A stretch of 64,000 bases of DNA from contig JBAIAC010000014.1 of the NCBI GenBank assembly GCA_037349315.1, forward strand, positions 28,931,001-28,995,000. The letters are read 5' to 3'. Under the pieces are notes generated by a model, which saw only the letters and a program-made list of their open reading frames with translations, was not told where the DNA came from and searched no databases. This document shows, piece after piece, positions 44,416 to 56,856 of the stretch (the stretch's first letter is position 1; every line of letters begins with the position of its first letter). Both the position numbers and the translations under genes were made by a program. This DNA comes from Chelydra serpentina (taxonomy: Eukaryota; Chordata; Testudines; Chelydridae).

Positions 44416-46490
44416 AATCATCCATACTACATTCCTTTATATGCACTGGATGGAATTCCTAATGCGGAGAAGGAACTAATTGCTACTGTGCTTCCTGAGC
44501 AGGAACACAAGTAATGTGGCACAAACTACTTTTAGGTGGAAGACACAAAGAAATATCTCATTTTTAATACTGATGGGGAAAATACTGATGTATCCCCAGA
44601 TACAGTTAAATATAAAGAAAATTAATTTAAATATCTTACCTTGTATATGCCCTAGCAAGACAGCAAATGGAGTTTGCAATGCCCAATAAAGTCAGGAAAT
44701 TAAAAACTAGTATCCATGGCATAACTTTAACACATTTTTGTTATAAAAGTGCCAGTAAAGATGTCTTTATTGCACTTACACAAACTAGACTAGCCTCTGT
44801 TTAAACTTCCCATGAACTCATGAGCATGCATTATTAGTATGACAATAAGGAAATCAATTTGTTTGCAAATTACCCTTGTTAAACAATAGACACAAGGAAG
44901 TCTCTGTGCCGTTCTTATTTTCCTTGATATTAATGTCATGAAACCAAAGCATGGATGGTTTTAACACTGAAGATAGGCAGCAAGAAGCAGATCTTGGACG
45001 TGTTGCAGTAGCATTTGTCAAAAACCTAGATGTGAGAGGTGAAGTCAAATGAAAATGATCCCAAATTGTAAGCTTAAGTGGCATGGAGAATGATGGCATT
45101 TATCACATGACAAAGCAGTTGACTTTAAATGGATCTGGATGAATAACCTCACCAGAATTGAACAAGACACACTACGGCAGAAAATTTGCATAGTAATATT
45201 ATCAACACTAATGACTCAGAATTAAATATTGCTTGTTTTGACCCTGATCCTACCCTGAGAACCAACCACACGACGGAACCTCTGACTTTAGTCGGGCTGC
45301 ACATAGGGAAATGTGTGCGGGGGAGTCTGCCTACTTGGTTGTCTGTGTGAGATCACAGACTTAGTTGTCTCCTGCTTTACTAAACAAATCAGTTATCAAG
45401 CTCTGTTTGAATGTATGGATTATTAACTAAAATAATAGTTACAGGAAATAATAATGCAAGGTAACAATCCTATGACTATAATAAAATTATATGAATTAGT
45501 ACAGAATGCTCAGAATTTAGCAAGACGTTATAATCCACGTAATAAAGTAAATGGACAACAATTCAAGTCTTACCATATAGTAGTAATCTTATCTAATGTT
45601 CTATTCTGGAAAGATGATTTTTATAAGAGGTGCCAAAACAAAGTATCCTTTAATACGGGACTTTGTTAAATGCCAATCAAACTGTATATAACAGTACGTA
45701 ACAGTGCCAACAAAATTAATTTTACAGTTAGAAGAAAATTTAAATAGCTTTAATTACTTAAACATCAGTTAATCAAAACCCTTTTCACAGTTAATGATTA
45801 TCGTAGTCAACCTTTGCACATGTACAAATGCTTAAATATTTATTATGTATTCTATACAAAAAAATAAGAAAATGTTAATATTATGCAGTTGAATACTCAG
45901 ATCACACAACCTTAGCTTTGCATTTTATCTGTGGATTTGGTGATCCAGTCTGAATTTCTTGAATCTCCTTTCCCATGGTCCCATCCTCATCATTTTAATG
46001 TTTCTCTCTGCCTGGAGAAGAAGCAATACTTGTGGAGTGCAGAGTTTCTTGTTTTGTTTTGGGAGCCCTGTCAAATATTCCTCTGAGCCAGCATCAACCT
46101 ACTGCTGACTTATACCCAGATCTGAGATATATTCTATGGGTGATCTGCAGGCAGCTAATGCTCGCACCAAACACTTTATTTACTAAATTTGGGTTTTCTT
46201 TGGGCTGGCTTTCACAAGGGTGCCTTTTGGAAGTAGTATTCTGCGTTTCTTCTTATTACAGAAGGTGGTTTCGCCCAGGGTCTCATTTTAATAAAGGTGT
46301 GAAAGTGGTGACTGTTAAACTCACCCTTATACTTTTCTTTTGTTACATGTTTTTGTATACACTCAGACAGGGTTTGGCTTATATGGGGCTTACTTCATGG
46401 GCACTTATTTTAAGCCTTTAGGCTCCATTTGTTTAAACTCCTGACTGTCTAGGTCATATTTTTGGTGGTCAGTACTTCAACCAGGAGAAT
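44416..46490. other. Unassigned non-coding sequence
   Basis: AT-rich, no supported gene. The frames at 44476-44689 lie on opposite strands of the same DNA, and 46032-46421 (129 residues) has no recognisable domain. Confidence 0.4.
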
Positions 46491-46495
46491 GGGTG

Positions 46496-47249
46496 TGTGG
46501 TGGGGTGGTTGCCCCACAGGCAGAAGAAGGGTTAAAGCAGCCTTGGGGATGTTGCGGAGAACCCAGCCAATTAGAAGAGGGCTTAGTGGAGCAGCCAATC
46601 AGGGCCATTCTGGCCAATATAGGAAGGGCTGCTGAGCAGAACAGAGGCAGTCTCTCCCTGGAGGCCAAGGGAGGAGGACTGGCTGCCCTGTAGGAGGGTT
46701 GAGAGAGACAGCACCATGGACAGAGTAGTGCTTGGCAGGGTCAGGGGAGCAAGAGAGAGCTTCAGCCTGACAGCTCCCAGACTGAGGCCCTGATACAAGG
46801 GCAGAGAAGGTACTAGGGCTATGGGCAAGTGGCCCAGGGAAACAGACGGTAGAGTAGGAGGGGGGAGCAGTACGTGGCTGACAGCTATAGGGTTCCTCGG
46901 CCGGGACCCGGAGTAGCGTGCAGGCCCGAGTTCCCCCTCCTCCTCTTCACCCCCCCACTTGCCACCGAGGGGAGTGGCCAGTGCATGGACTGAAGTTTGC
47001 CACCGAGGCAAGTGGCTGAACTGAGGACTTTTGGGTCCCCCAGAAGGGAGGAGAGAACCAAGTGGGGAACAGCCGGAGGGCTGTGTCCAGAAGAGGATGC
47101 CACAGTCCAGAGAGCGACGTGGGTCCTAGAGGTGGAGGCAAGTGATGATGAGTGAGACACCACTAGGCGAGGGCACTCTGGCGAAATGAGAGCAAATTCC
47201 CAGGACAGCCAGCAGGAGGCACTGTGGTGGTGAGTCCCTCCCCGTTACA
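46496..47249 (+). mobile_element. Solo LTR, family A (plus orientation)
   Basis: 754-bp LTR starting TGTGGTGGGGTGG and ending CCCCGTTACA, flanked by GGGTG at 46491-46495 and 47250-47254. CCAAT boxes lie at AGCCAATTAG and AGCCAATCAGGG (about 46563-46600), with a CCAATATAGGAAGG TATA-like site at 46614-46627. The LTR of the same family at 9828-10631 lies in the opposite orientation. The open frames inside it on the minus strand have no domain. No internal element sequence is attached. Confidence 0.85.
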
Positions 47250-47254
47250 GGGTG

Positions 47255-50200
47255 ACATGGGAGCTTTCTGTTCCTCTCATTATCTTCATTTTACTCCAGA
47301 TAGGGCTGTCTTCCTTTTGCCATGTTTCTTGTTTCCTGTATTTGATCAGAAATATTTTATATTTGCCTGCCCTTGTTCTAAATTCCAGTTGTCCTGAGGA
47401 ATACAAGTGTTTCTCACTGGATGTTAAAATGACTGTAAACTGTAATTAGACCGAACCAAGATATTTTTATCAGTTCCAAGCATTGCTTGTTTGTCTCTTC
47501 CTGAACCTAAGACTAGCTTTAGCTGCCTTCTGCCATTATTTCTCATTGGTTTTTGGACTCCATCATTCAGCAAGCCTTCTCAAAAGTGGGTAAAGTACCC
47601 CCAGAAGAATCTACACATATTCCACTAGTGGTCAGGCCAGAAAGGTTGGAGATTTCCGTAGATAAAAGCTGCAGAACTGCTATGTGGTTATCCTGGCATT
47701 CAATTGTGTTCCACTAAAGAAGGGATATGTTTGCTTTGAATGAGATTACCTTCAGTAGAAAGGTACACCAACCTTCAATATCAAGTAATCCTTCCTTCTC
47801 TCCCTACTGCTTGTTAGTGCAGTATAATGGGAGGATAGCAAAGAGGATAGATGTATGACAAGTGAAAATTACTTAGCAACAATTCAGCTGTCATAGTCTC
47901 CTCCTGATCTTCACCCTACTTTTCCTCCCTTGGCTTGTACCATCAGCTTCAGAACTTATCTGACCAGAGAGAGTGAGTATAGCTTCATCCTGTAAATTGT
48001 AGGTCTGGGTGTCTACATTTTTCTTGCTTCTTGGGAGATGGCATCATACAAGCATAAAGTGAAGTATCTTTCTGGCAGGAAATGTACATTACATACATTG
48101 CATGCACCTACCTTTGGGGTATCTTGGAATTTACTTGGTTTGAATATTCTAGGTAATGGAATCCACACTCAGGTGCAAAAAAGATTAATGGGAAAAAAAC
48201 TGGCCACAGAAGTAATGTACATTTTGGAAGCATATTAGTGTGAATTTCAGCCGTTCTAATGTCATCCTAAATAGAGCGCATCTTAGGGTCAACATGAGCT
48301 TAATTTCCAAAACACTTATCATTAAACATCTCAGCTAATCAACAGGAGCTCCATGAACAGTACATAAAATGCTTTTCTTATGTAATTTAGATTAGTGCAT
48401 GAAATCTTTATCTACAGTATCATAATGACCTTATTCCCGATAAACCTACAAAAGTTCAGTATGATGTTAGTAAGAGTGACAGTTGTTTCCTCAAATAAAA
48501 AATGTAAGAGCATTGTACCTTCAAAATTACTGAAATAATTGCTATTTCTAAAATATGCATAAAATCTACTTTGTGAGCATTTATAATTTTTGCAGTAATG
48601 CAATTCAGTTTAAATGATAGGACTCAGCCATGTTTTATAGGACTCTGATGCACTTTATAGCTCTTGTAGAATGTACTAATATCTGGTTGACCACACAACA
48701 GATTGTAAAATCCTCTGTTAATGTAATGAGTTCCATGAACTTAACTGGTTTCTATCAATACAAAAGATATATAAAGACAATGCAAAATATTTTTCTCCTT
48801 TTTTCCAATTACTTCAAACTATACGGCACTTATAGAATTTAAAAATGAGAGGAATACATTGTAACAGAATGTGCTATTAAGCAGTATCTTCCTCAGAGGT
48901 GGTCCATTTTTCTTTTCTATTTTAATAACTTTCTGGCTCTGCTGCTGGTGGTCTGGCTAATAATTACATGCTTACTAAAGGAGTACTCTGAAATGAATTT
49001 TGACCTTTCGTAAAAGTATATTTGGCAAAATGATGTTATAAGAAGCAAACCTAATTTAAAAAAAATCTGTCCTAGCCAGTTTTACTGTTAAAGGATGTTC
49101 CACAAAGTGGCCAGAAAATATGAGAGAGTATTTTTTAACTGAAAAGAAAAATAATACTTACTGGGATTGTAAAATAACAAATGGCACATTTTTGTCTAAA
49201 AGACTTCATAAAATTACACTGCGAAGTATGTTTTTTCTCATACTTGTCTTAGATGAAATCTAAAAGGCTGCAGACTGTGTGCTAGTATATTGTAGTTAGT
49301 GAGTCTCTGGAACATGTCTATTTTAAAGTGTGTACTGGTAGTAAAACAGACAAGCTCAGAGAGAAATTAGTAAACTGATTTTTTTTCCAACTCATTGAGG
49401 TCTTGCTTGAGAGTCAGACTAAGATCACAAGTGAAAAGAAGTCATCCGTTTTTCTTCAGCATAAAATCATGTATGTCATATGGTAATTCAACATTGCTGG
49501 CCAGTGTTACCCCAGAAGTTTTAAGTCTAGAATGTCAGCTGTGCAGCTAGTCAGGATTTGGCTGCATTGGCAGATGTGTAAGGAAAGCTTTCTCAGAACC
49601 TGGCTTTACTCTTACATATCTATCTATTACCTTATTTATTCATTCTTGTCATTTTAATCTGAAGCCCAGAATAATTTGTTTCAAAGTAATCCACTGGATG
49701 ATTTAAAAAAAAAAACTCAGCTCAGCTGAGCATGGATTTGCTCCATAAACCTTTAGGAACTAGGGGCTGGTTTTCCAGTTTGTGATACAATTCAGGGTGA
49801 GGAAATTTTTGGTGGGGTTGGAGGCCGTGCTGCATTTATTTCACACAGTTCTACTCTTGGTTACCTGGGCCGAATCCTGAGCTGTGACATGTCCCCTGAT
49901 GTCATTAGGAGCGGAAGATACTCAGCGCTTTGCTGGATTGGCATCTCACAGGATTTGGGCCTCTGTTATTGAGTGAGGTAAATAGTTGCTCTGTATTTTA
50001 ATAAGGGAATAAGAAGTAGAGCTAGAGTCTGTGCTGGCAATGTCCGGTCTTCTCCCCTCTGTGTGTTTACGGTCTAATGTTGTTTGCTGTTTGGTATAAG
50101 CTAGTAAAAAAGGAAAAGTATGTTGAATTCCAGGCCGGCTGTAATAAGCAGTTGTCAACTGGATAGATCATCTCTACCACATTATGCTAATGAAGGCTAT

Positions 50201-52140
50201 GAGTGAATATAGGTTACTGCCTGCTTTGATGACTTCTTAATGTGGTTTGTGCTATAAATATTTCTTATTTCATTAATCTCAATTCCAAGGTATTCATTTT
50301 GTCATATCTTACTCTCTACTACTTTCTCTTTCCCTTTGGGAGGTTTAGCTTACTTGCAGCGATTAGCTAAATGCTTTCTTCTGTTGTTGGCTACACTTTT
50401 TTTCTGTTGTGAAATTAGTTAATGGAGTCCAGAAGTCCTTATTTATGGATTCTTTTTCCCTTACACATCAGCAATACATTAAAATGTCAAATTTCAGTCA
50501 ATGTAAAATATCCATTTTATCTGACAGAAAAGTTGTATTACCATGATCCAGAATAGGGACAGGTAACTGGGGAATCCAAAATTATAATTGGTTTAAGAGC
50601 TGGAATGTGTCTCTTTGTATTTATTGGCTAATGGTTTGACGTGACTTCTTAGACCCATTGGCAGCTATTAACTTTTTTTCCTGGCTTTTAACTGGCTTTT
50701 AATTTAAGATGGAAATTTTTGAATTGTGATCTTCTTGATGTGGTTCAGGTATGCAGCTAAAGAAAAAGTTTAAAAGCTAGAGCAATAACTGACTTGTTGG
50801 ATATCAAGGGCTAACAATGTTGTCCTTTTTTTTTTCTTTACCGTGTGATAGAAAGTTCGCAAATAAAAAACATACGACTCACAAGCAATGTAAGATTCTA
50901 AGAGCACTGCTGAGCCATAGGAAGTACAATATTATGCATAACAATGTATACAACTTTTCTTTTTAATTGTTTGTCTTTCTGGTTGGCAAAAGTACAGATT
51001 TTTGTTTTAACCAGATTTCATAACTACGAAATAATTATTATGAAGGTTCAAAATGCATAAGTGACATTTTCCGTCTCCCTTTCCTGAGTAAGACAAATTT
51101 AGAAGCAGTCTGGCTCCAGTAAGACTTTTTAATTAGCACTGTGGACTCTAAAGGTGAACATGATGTAGGCAGATATGTGCTGTATGCAGATGTATGCTCG
51201 GGACTTAAAAAAACCCTGCAAGATGAATTTGCAGTTTGGAGAGTAGACTGAGAATCTGGAGCTCCCAGCAATCATTGTTTTGGACCTTTTCATGACAATT
51301 GATGTCAGACAACTGGCTGACAAGGTGAGTGAACTTTGATGTTTGAATGATGCTTACAAAATAAAAACTTCCCCCATGCAAACAGATATCAGATTAAGAA
51401 TCAGATATTAGCATGATGAATTTTGAACTGAGGTGGACAAAGAAGCACCCAACATAGCTGGCATTCAGTATGAAAGTGAAAATGTTTGGCCTACAGTTTT
51501 GTGCAAAAGTTGTGAGAGTTTGTGTTCTTTGTCAAAAGTCACACTCTTTGGAGAGAACTTTTTTGCAAAATATGCTTACCATTTTTATCATGCTTACCCT
51601 GAGGATGATGTGTCACGGGCAGACCAGATGCCAAGGCCCCAGTGTTTACTGAACACTTATAAATGCATAGCTGGAAACCAGTCTTGCTTACCAGTAGGCT
51701 AACATTATCAAAATAGATAAGAGATGTTAAATTGCTAAGAATGTGTTTAGACTTTATAAAATGCTTGTAGGATACTGCATGTATTAATCTCATTTAGAAC
51801 CTCTATATCCCATGGTATAAAGTTCTATTGAGATTTGGGTTGTATATCTTTGTAATTGTGTAACTCACCGAACAGGAAAAGAAGCATTAATTAGGGTAAA
51901 ATGCTCACCCTGCATACAAGTATGGCCCATTGGAGGCAACTGAGTTATTATAGCATCAAAGGACAGAGGCCCTGTTGACTGCATTCCTAACTCCCTCCAG
52001 GAAGGAGAGGCCTACACATGAACTCATCCAATCCGTTTTAGACTCTGGACTAGAAGGGATACAAATCCCTGACAAGGCGAAAGTGAATCTCTTTTATGCT
52101 GTCTGGATTCTGTGTGACAAGGATTCCTAAACATAAGTGA
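47255..52140. other. Unassigned non-coding sequence
   Basis: About 4.9 kb of AT-rich DNA without a gene or a repeat that I can name. It is the longest such stretch in the window. The frames are all under 90 residues and lack domains. The last few hundred bases (51950-52130) have repeat-like phrases but no ends. Confidence 0.4.
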
Positions 52141-52484
52141 AGAAGATTTCAATTACAACACAGAATACAAAGTGCACAGACTCATTTTATATTATTATTT
52201 TTATTACAAATATATGCACTGTAAAAATGATAAACAAAAAAAAATAGTATTTTTCAATTCACTTCATACAAGTACTGTACTGCAATCTCTTTATCGTGAA
52301 AGCTGAACTTACAAATGTAGCATTATGTCCAAAAAAAACCTGCATTCAAAAACAAAACAGTGAAAAAATTTAGAGCCTACAATCCACTCAGTCCTACTTC
52401 TTGGTCAGCCAGTCATTCAGACAAACAAGATTGGTTACAATTTGCAGAAGATAATGCTGCCTTCTTCTTGTTTGTAATGTCACC

Positions 52485-52844
52485 TTAAAGTGAGAACAGG
52501 CATTCGCATGGTACCGTGGTAGCTGGCATTGCAAGATATTTACATGCCAGATGCGCTAAAGATTCATATGTCCCTTCATGCTTCAACCACCATTCCAGAG
52601 GCCATGCATCCATGCTGATGATGAGTTCTGCTTGATAATGATCCAAAGTAGTGCTGACTGACGGATGTTCATTTTCATCATCTGAGACCGATGTTACCAG
52701 CAGAAGGTAAATTTTCTTTCTTGGTGGTTTGGGTTCTGTAGTTTTCGCATCAGAGTGTTCTTTTAAGATTTCTAAAAGCATGCTCCACACCTCGTGCCTT
52801 TCAGATTTTGGATGGCATGTCCTCTGGAACGGTGGCCGAAGCAT
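52485..52844 (-). pseudogene. hAT transposase C-terminal fragment (left arm)
   Basis: 119-residue frame resembling the C-terminal part of hAT (ZBED-like) transposases. It has an acidic linker (TSVSDDENEHPS) and then the dimerisation region: PLEWWLKHEGTYESLAHLAC, KYLAMPATTVPCECLFSL. The W..H..YP/F-L..A..YL..PATSVPCERLFS pattern is the conserved hAT C-terminal motif, here with ECLFS for ERLFS. The frame runs out into non-coding sequence; there is no catalytic N-terminal half. Confidence 0.82.
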
Positions 52845-52979
52845 AAAGGGGCATATGAATGTTTAGAATCTCTGGCATGTAAATACCTTGCAACACCAGC
52901 TACAAAAGTGCCATGTGAATGCCTGTTCTCACTTTCAGATGACATTGTAAGTAAGAAGCAGTATCTCCTGTCAATGTAA
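52794..52979 (+). pseudogene. hAT transposase C-terminal fragment (right arm)
   Basis: 61-residue plus-strand copy of the same motif: CPLERWPKHKGAYECLESLA, CKYLATPATKVPCECLFSL, then SDDIVSKKQ. It lies inverted to the minus-strand copy 200 bp away, so the element is a foldback and neither copy is functional. Confidence 0.8.
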
Positions 52980-53377
52980 CAAACTTGTTTGTCTCCTGTC
53001 AATGTAAACAAACTTGTTTGTCTTAGCATTTGGCAGAATCAGAAGTAGGACAGTGTGGACTTGAAGGATCTAAAACTTTTCACTGTTTTGTTTTTAAATA
53101 CAGGGGGGGTTTGGACATAATTCTACATTTGTAAGTTCAATTTTCATGATAAGGAGATTGCAGTACAGTGCTTGTATGAGGTTTTTTACAGCGCAAATTT
53201 TTGTTATAAAAATAGTGAGCACTGTATACTTTGTATTGTGTTATAATTGAAACTAATATATTTGAAAATGTAGTAAACCTCCAAAAATATTTAAATAAAA
53301 TGGTATTCTTTTGTTGTTTAACAGTGCGATTAATCACAATTAATTTTTTTTAATCGCTTGACAGCCCTACTTTGGAA

Positions 53378-54837
53378 GTTTACATTTATTATTGGGTTGG
53401 TGAAAACTAATTATAGGACATACACTCCAGTTTGGGTTCTGCCTTGTTTTTTGACCATCGGCCTTGAGTTTGGTACTCTCATTAGTGAGCCATTCTAGAT
53501 AGCGTGACAGAGGCCTCATAACACATAGTGATAACACACTGCTACACACACAGCTGAAGTTGGTCTGCATAAATGTAGGTGCACAATTGCCTTCATATTT
53601 TTGTTCATCCAAGAGATCTTTGTTTTAAAATAGAAAGAGGCTTGATAGGAAACTTTTGTAGGCAATGTTTTGTGTCTAAGTCAAATGCAAAGGGTAATTT
53701 TCTTCATTAGCAACATATTTGTTTTACACGTTTTTGTTTTTGTTTTTTTACCTGTCAGAATACGTTAACACTTAATAGTTGAAAAGGAAAATACATTCCA
53801 TTCAATTCATTTTCCAATGTAATTGTTTTTATTTCTGTGATACTTCAGGAAAAAGTCCTGCTAGAAAATGTTCTCTTTAAAATGAATGTAGAATCACTTC
53901 ATCAGTAGTAGTTCAAGTTATGAGAATTTTTTCCAAGTTGTTTTTGAATTAACAAGATTAGAAAAGATGTCAAACTATCCAGGATGATAAATCATAGCAA
54001 ATGTAAACAAATAAACCACATAATAATGGAATTCATCTGACAAACCATCATCAAATTATTAACCATTTACAATTAGGAGCTTTGCTAATTAGAGTATAAT
54101 GATCTGATTCACAAACAATTTAAATATATAGTTAGGATGAATTTTTTATGCACTACTCAATCTATGAAATATTCATGACATGAAATGTGCATACTGACAG
54201 AGATACTTAGGAGTGAATGGAAACTTACGTGCACAAATAGAGTGACTGCCCTTAAAAATTTCCCAGTGTTTTCTCTGCAACTAATAATGTTACTGCAGTA
54301 TTCAGTGTATTGCCTATGCTTGATACACTAAATACTATAGTAATGTTATTTAGTTATAAAATCCATTAGAACGTTTTTAAGGGTGACATTAATATAGGAA
54401 TACTATAACATTACACTTCATTGTATGGGTAAACCTCAAAAGATACAGTGGTTTTGTTAAACGTAAAACTTTCATCTACATCTATGAAACTTATTAAAAC
54501 CCCTTTGCTCTGGAAATAGAGTGGAATAGGGAAATATGGCGATATGCAGATACATTACTGCGAGAGGTTGCCCTTGGCCATGAAAAGCATTTTTCCCTCA
54601 GGAAACGAAATAAAGGGTCCATTAAAAAACGTGGGTAAATTATTCTGAGGGCCAAAGAAGTTTCTATACTTTATCATGGAGAAGGCAAGCTATGGGAGCA
54701 TATGAAAAGCTAGAAATTCTACCCATGAACTTCTCTGCTTAGCCATGCATGATGTCAGGACAAAGTCTATTTTTCAGGAGGAAGGTAGGCAAAATTCAAG
54801 TTATATTAATGCATTTCTGAAAATGGAAAACGATACT
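53378..54837. other. Unassigned non-coding sequence
   Basis: AT-rich, no gene recognised. The frame at 53367-53612 has no known domain. Confidence 0.4.
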
Positions 54838-55510
54838 AAGGAAATTTTCAATGTTGATAAATGCAAAGTAATGCACATTAGAAAACATAATCCCAACTAT
54901 ACCTATAAAATGATGGCGTCTAAATTAGCTGTTACTACTCAAGAAAGAGATCTTGGAGTCATTGTGGATAGTTCTCTGAAAACATCCACTCAATGTGCAG
55001 CGGCAGTCAAAAAAGCGAACAAAATGTTGGGAATCATTAAGAAAGAGATAGATAAGACAGAAAATATCATACTGCCTCTATAAAAATCCATAGTATGCCC
55101 ACATCTTGAATACTGCATGCAGATGTGGTCACCCCATCTCAAAAAATATGTATTGGAATTGGAAAAGGTTCAATAAATGGCAAAAAAAATTATTAGGGGA
55201 ATGGAATGGCTTCCATATGAAAAAAGATTAATAAGACTGGGACTTTTCACCTTGGAAAACAGAAAACTAGGGGGGGAATCTATAAAATTATGACTGGTGT
55301 GAAGAAAGTAAATAAGGCAGTGTTATTTACTCCTTCTCATAACACAAGTACAAGGGGTCACCAAAGAGGAAGCAGGTTTAAAACAACAAAAAAAAGTAAG
55401 TATTGCTTCACACAATGCACAGTCAAACTGGAGCTCTTTGCCAGAGGATGTTGTGAAGGCCAAGACTATAACAGGGTTCAAAGAAGTTCAAAAAAGAACT
55501 AGATTAATTC
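54838..55510 (+). pseudogene. CR1 ORF2 C-terminal remnant
   Basis: The first frame (to 55083) reads FNVDKCKVMHIRKHNPNYTY, TTQERDLGVIVDSSLKT, QCAAAVKKANKMLGIIK and TENIILPL, then a stop where YKS(M/I)VRPHLEYC follows in other CR1s (KSIVCPHLEYC is readable here). Later pieces give LELEKVQ, MIRGMEWLPYEKRL, LGLFTLENRKL, ITGVKKVNKAVLF and NTSTRGHQR. Frame changes near 55170 and 55290 disable it. Confidence 0.85.
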
Positions 55511-55705
55511 ATGGAGGATAGGTCCATCAATGGCTATTAGACAGGATTGGCAGGGATGGTGTCTCTAGCGTCTGTTTGCCAGAAGCTGGGAATGGGCGAC
55601 AAGGAATGGATCATTTACCTGTTCTGTTCATTCCCTCTGGGGCACTTGGCTTTGGTCACTCTCAGAAGACAGAATACTGGGCTAGATGGACCTTTGGTCT
55701 GACCC
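54838..55705 (+). mobile_element. CR1 LINE, 3' end, second subfamily
   Basis: 5'-truncated plus-strand CR1 of a different subfamily from the 27.9-kb copy. It holds the ORF2 C-terminus (54838-55510, three frames) and the 3' UTR. The UTR ends GGGCTAGATGGACCTTTGGT then CTGACCCC, where the usual AGTATGGC octamer tail is missing because hAT sequence begins at 55708. Decay is moderate. Confidence 0.85.
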
Positions 55706-55707
55706 CT

Positions 55708-55936
55708 TCAAGCTTCAGCCACCATTCCAGAGGACATGCTTCCATGTTGATGATGCTCATTTTTAAAAAAAGTGTTAACTAAATTTGTGACTCAACTCTT
55801 TGGGGTGGAGAATTGTATGTCTCCTGTTCTGTTTTATCTGCATTCTGCCGTATATTTCATGTTATAGCAGTCTTGGATGACGGCCCAGCACATGTTTTTC
55901 AGTTTAAGAACACTTTCACTGCAGATTTGAGAAAAT
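55708..55936 (+). mobile_element. hAT family B, internal fragment
   Basis: Text such as TTCAGCCACCATTCCAGAGG then ACATGCTTCCATGTTGATGA matches the left arms at 52587-52622 and 57541-57580. It then continues into a section absent from those copies (AATTTGTGACTCAACTCTTT, TTATAGCAGTCTTGGATGAC, AACACTTTCACTGCAGATTT). Both terminal repeats are missing. Confidence 0.7.
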
Positions 55937-56587
55937 GCACTGAGCTTGTTAAATTACTCACTCTCTCAGTTTCTCCACACTGAATTTCAACCTCCTCCTG
56001 CCGTTGAGTTGACATGGCCTTCTGGCCAAACTGCTTTAAAACATTCAGCCCCTTTTGGGGTAACAGAGTCCCTTCGTCCAAGTCCAAGAACAACATCACA
56101 ACACGAGACTATTTGGCTCTTTCAGCCCTCTTTCTTACAGGCATTCTCCCGACAGCAGTGGCCTGGCTCAAGGTATAACTGCCAGCTCCTGGGCTCCAAT
56201 CAGCCCATTCAAGAAGGTCAGACCTAGCCTCCTGCCAGTAGCCTCTGGCAGATTGTAAACCTCATCCGCCTCACCAGCTTCCTTATGGCCCAGGCATTCC
56301 ATCTTTTTGCTCCCCAGACTCCTGATTTCTCTGGCTCCCCAGACTCCCCAGGCTAGCTCAAGCCCAGCTTCTTGTCCCACACATAGGCTGCTGTTATCTG
56401 TTCTCCTCCCCATCCTGCACTCAACTGCTGGGCTTTCCTCCTTTTAAGTCCCACACCCTGCACAGGTATAGTGGAACAGGGCTAACTGGCCCAAGGTCTC
56501 CTTGCCATGTTACAGACCCCTAATCTGACCAGTCTCATATTTCACCATAACAAACCTGTTGTCAGATTGTTAGAAATGTAAGAACTA
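55937..56587. other. Unassigned GC-richer segment, possible LTR debris
   Basis: The base composition, CCTTTTAAGTCC near 56439 and TGTTACAGACCCC near 56509 are reminiscent of turtle LTR ends, but no TG..CA ends or duplication are found. The frames on both strands lack domains. Confidence 0.3.
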
Positions 56588-56856
56588 GGGTTGTCAAGCT
56601 ATTAAAAAAATCACGGTTAATCGCATGATTAAATGCACTGTTAAAGAATAATAGAATACCATTTATTTAAATATTTTGGATGTTTTTCACATTTTCAAAT
56701 ATATTGATTTCAATTGCCACACAGAATACAAAGTGTGCAGTGCTCACTTTATATTATTATTTCTATTACAAATAATTGCTCAGTAAAAAAACAAAATAAA
56801 TCAGATTTTTCAATTCACCTAAAACCAATAATGTAGTACAAACTCTTTATTATGAA

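Larger units (their letters stand above)
52146..53369. mobile_element. hAT family B, foldback body and right end
   Basis: Begins mid-element (ATTTCAATTACAACACAGAA) and ends with the terminal TTGACAGCCCTA. It is a large foldback. The left arm (about 52190-52830) holds transposase sequence on the minus strand. The right arm (about 52795-53340) holds the same C-terminal segment on the plus strand and the complementary AT-rich subterminal DNA (TTCAATTTTCATGATAAGGA against CTTTATCGTGAAAGCTGAAC). Inside the right arm is a 28-29-bp tandem duplication (52965-53021). A right-side 8-mer CTTTGGAA follows the end. Confidence 0.8.

Noticed and set aside
46583..47011. 142-residue frame on the minus strand
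   Set aside because: It lies within a solo LTR, antisense to its promoter, with no recognisable domain.
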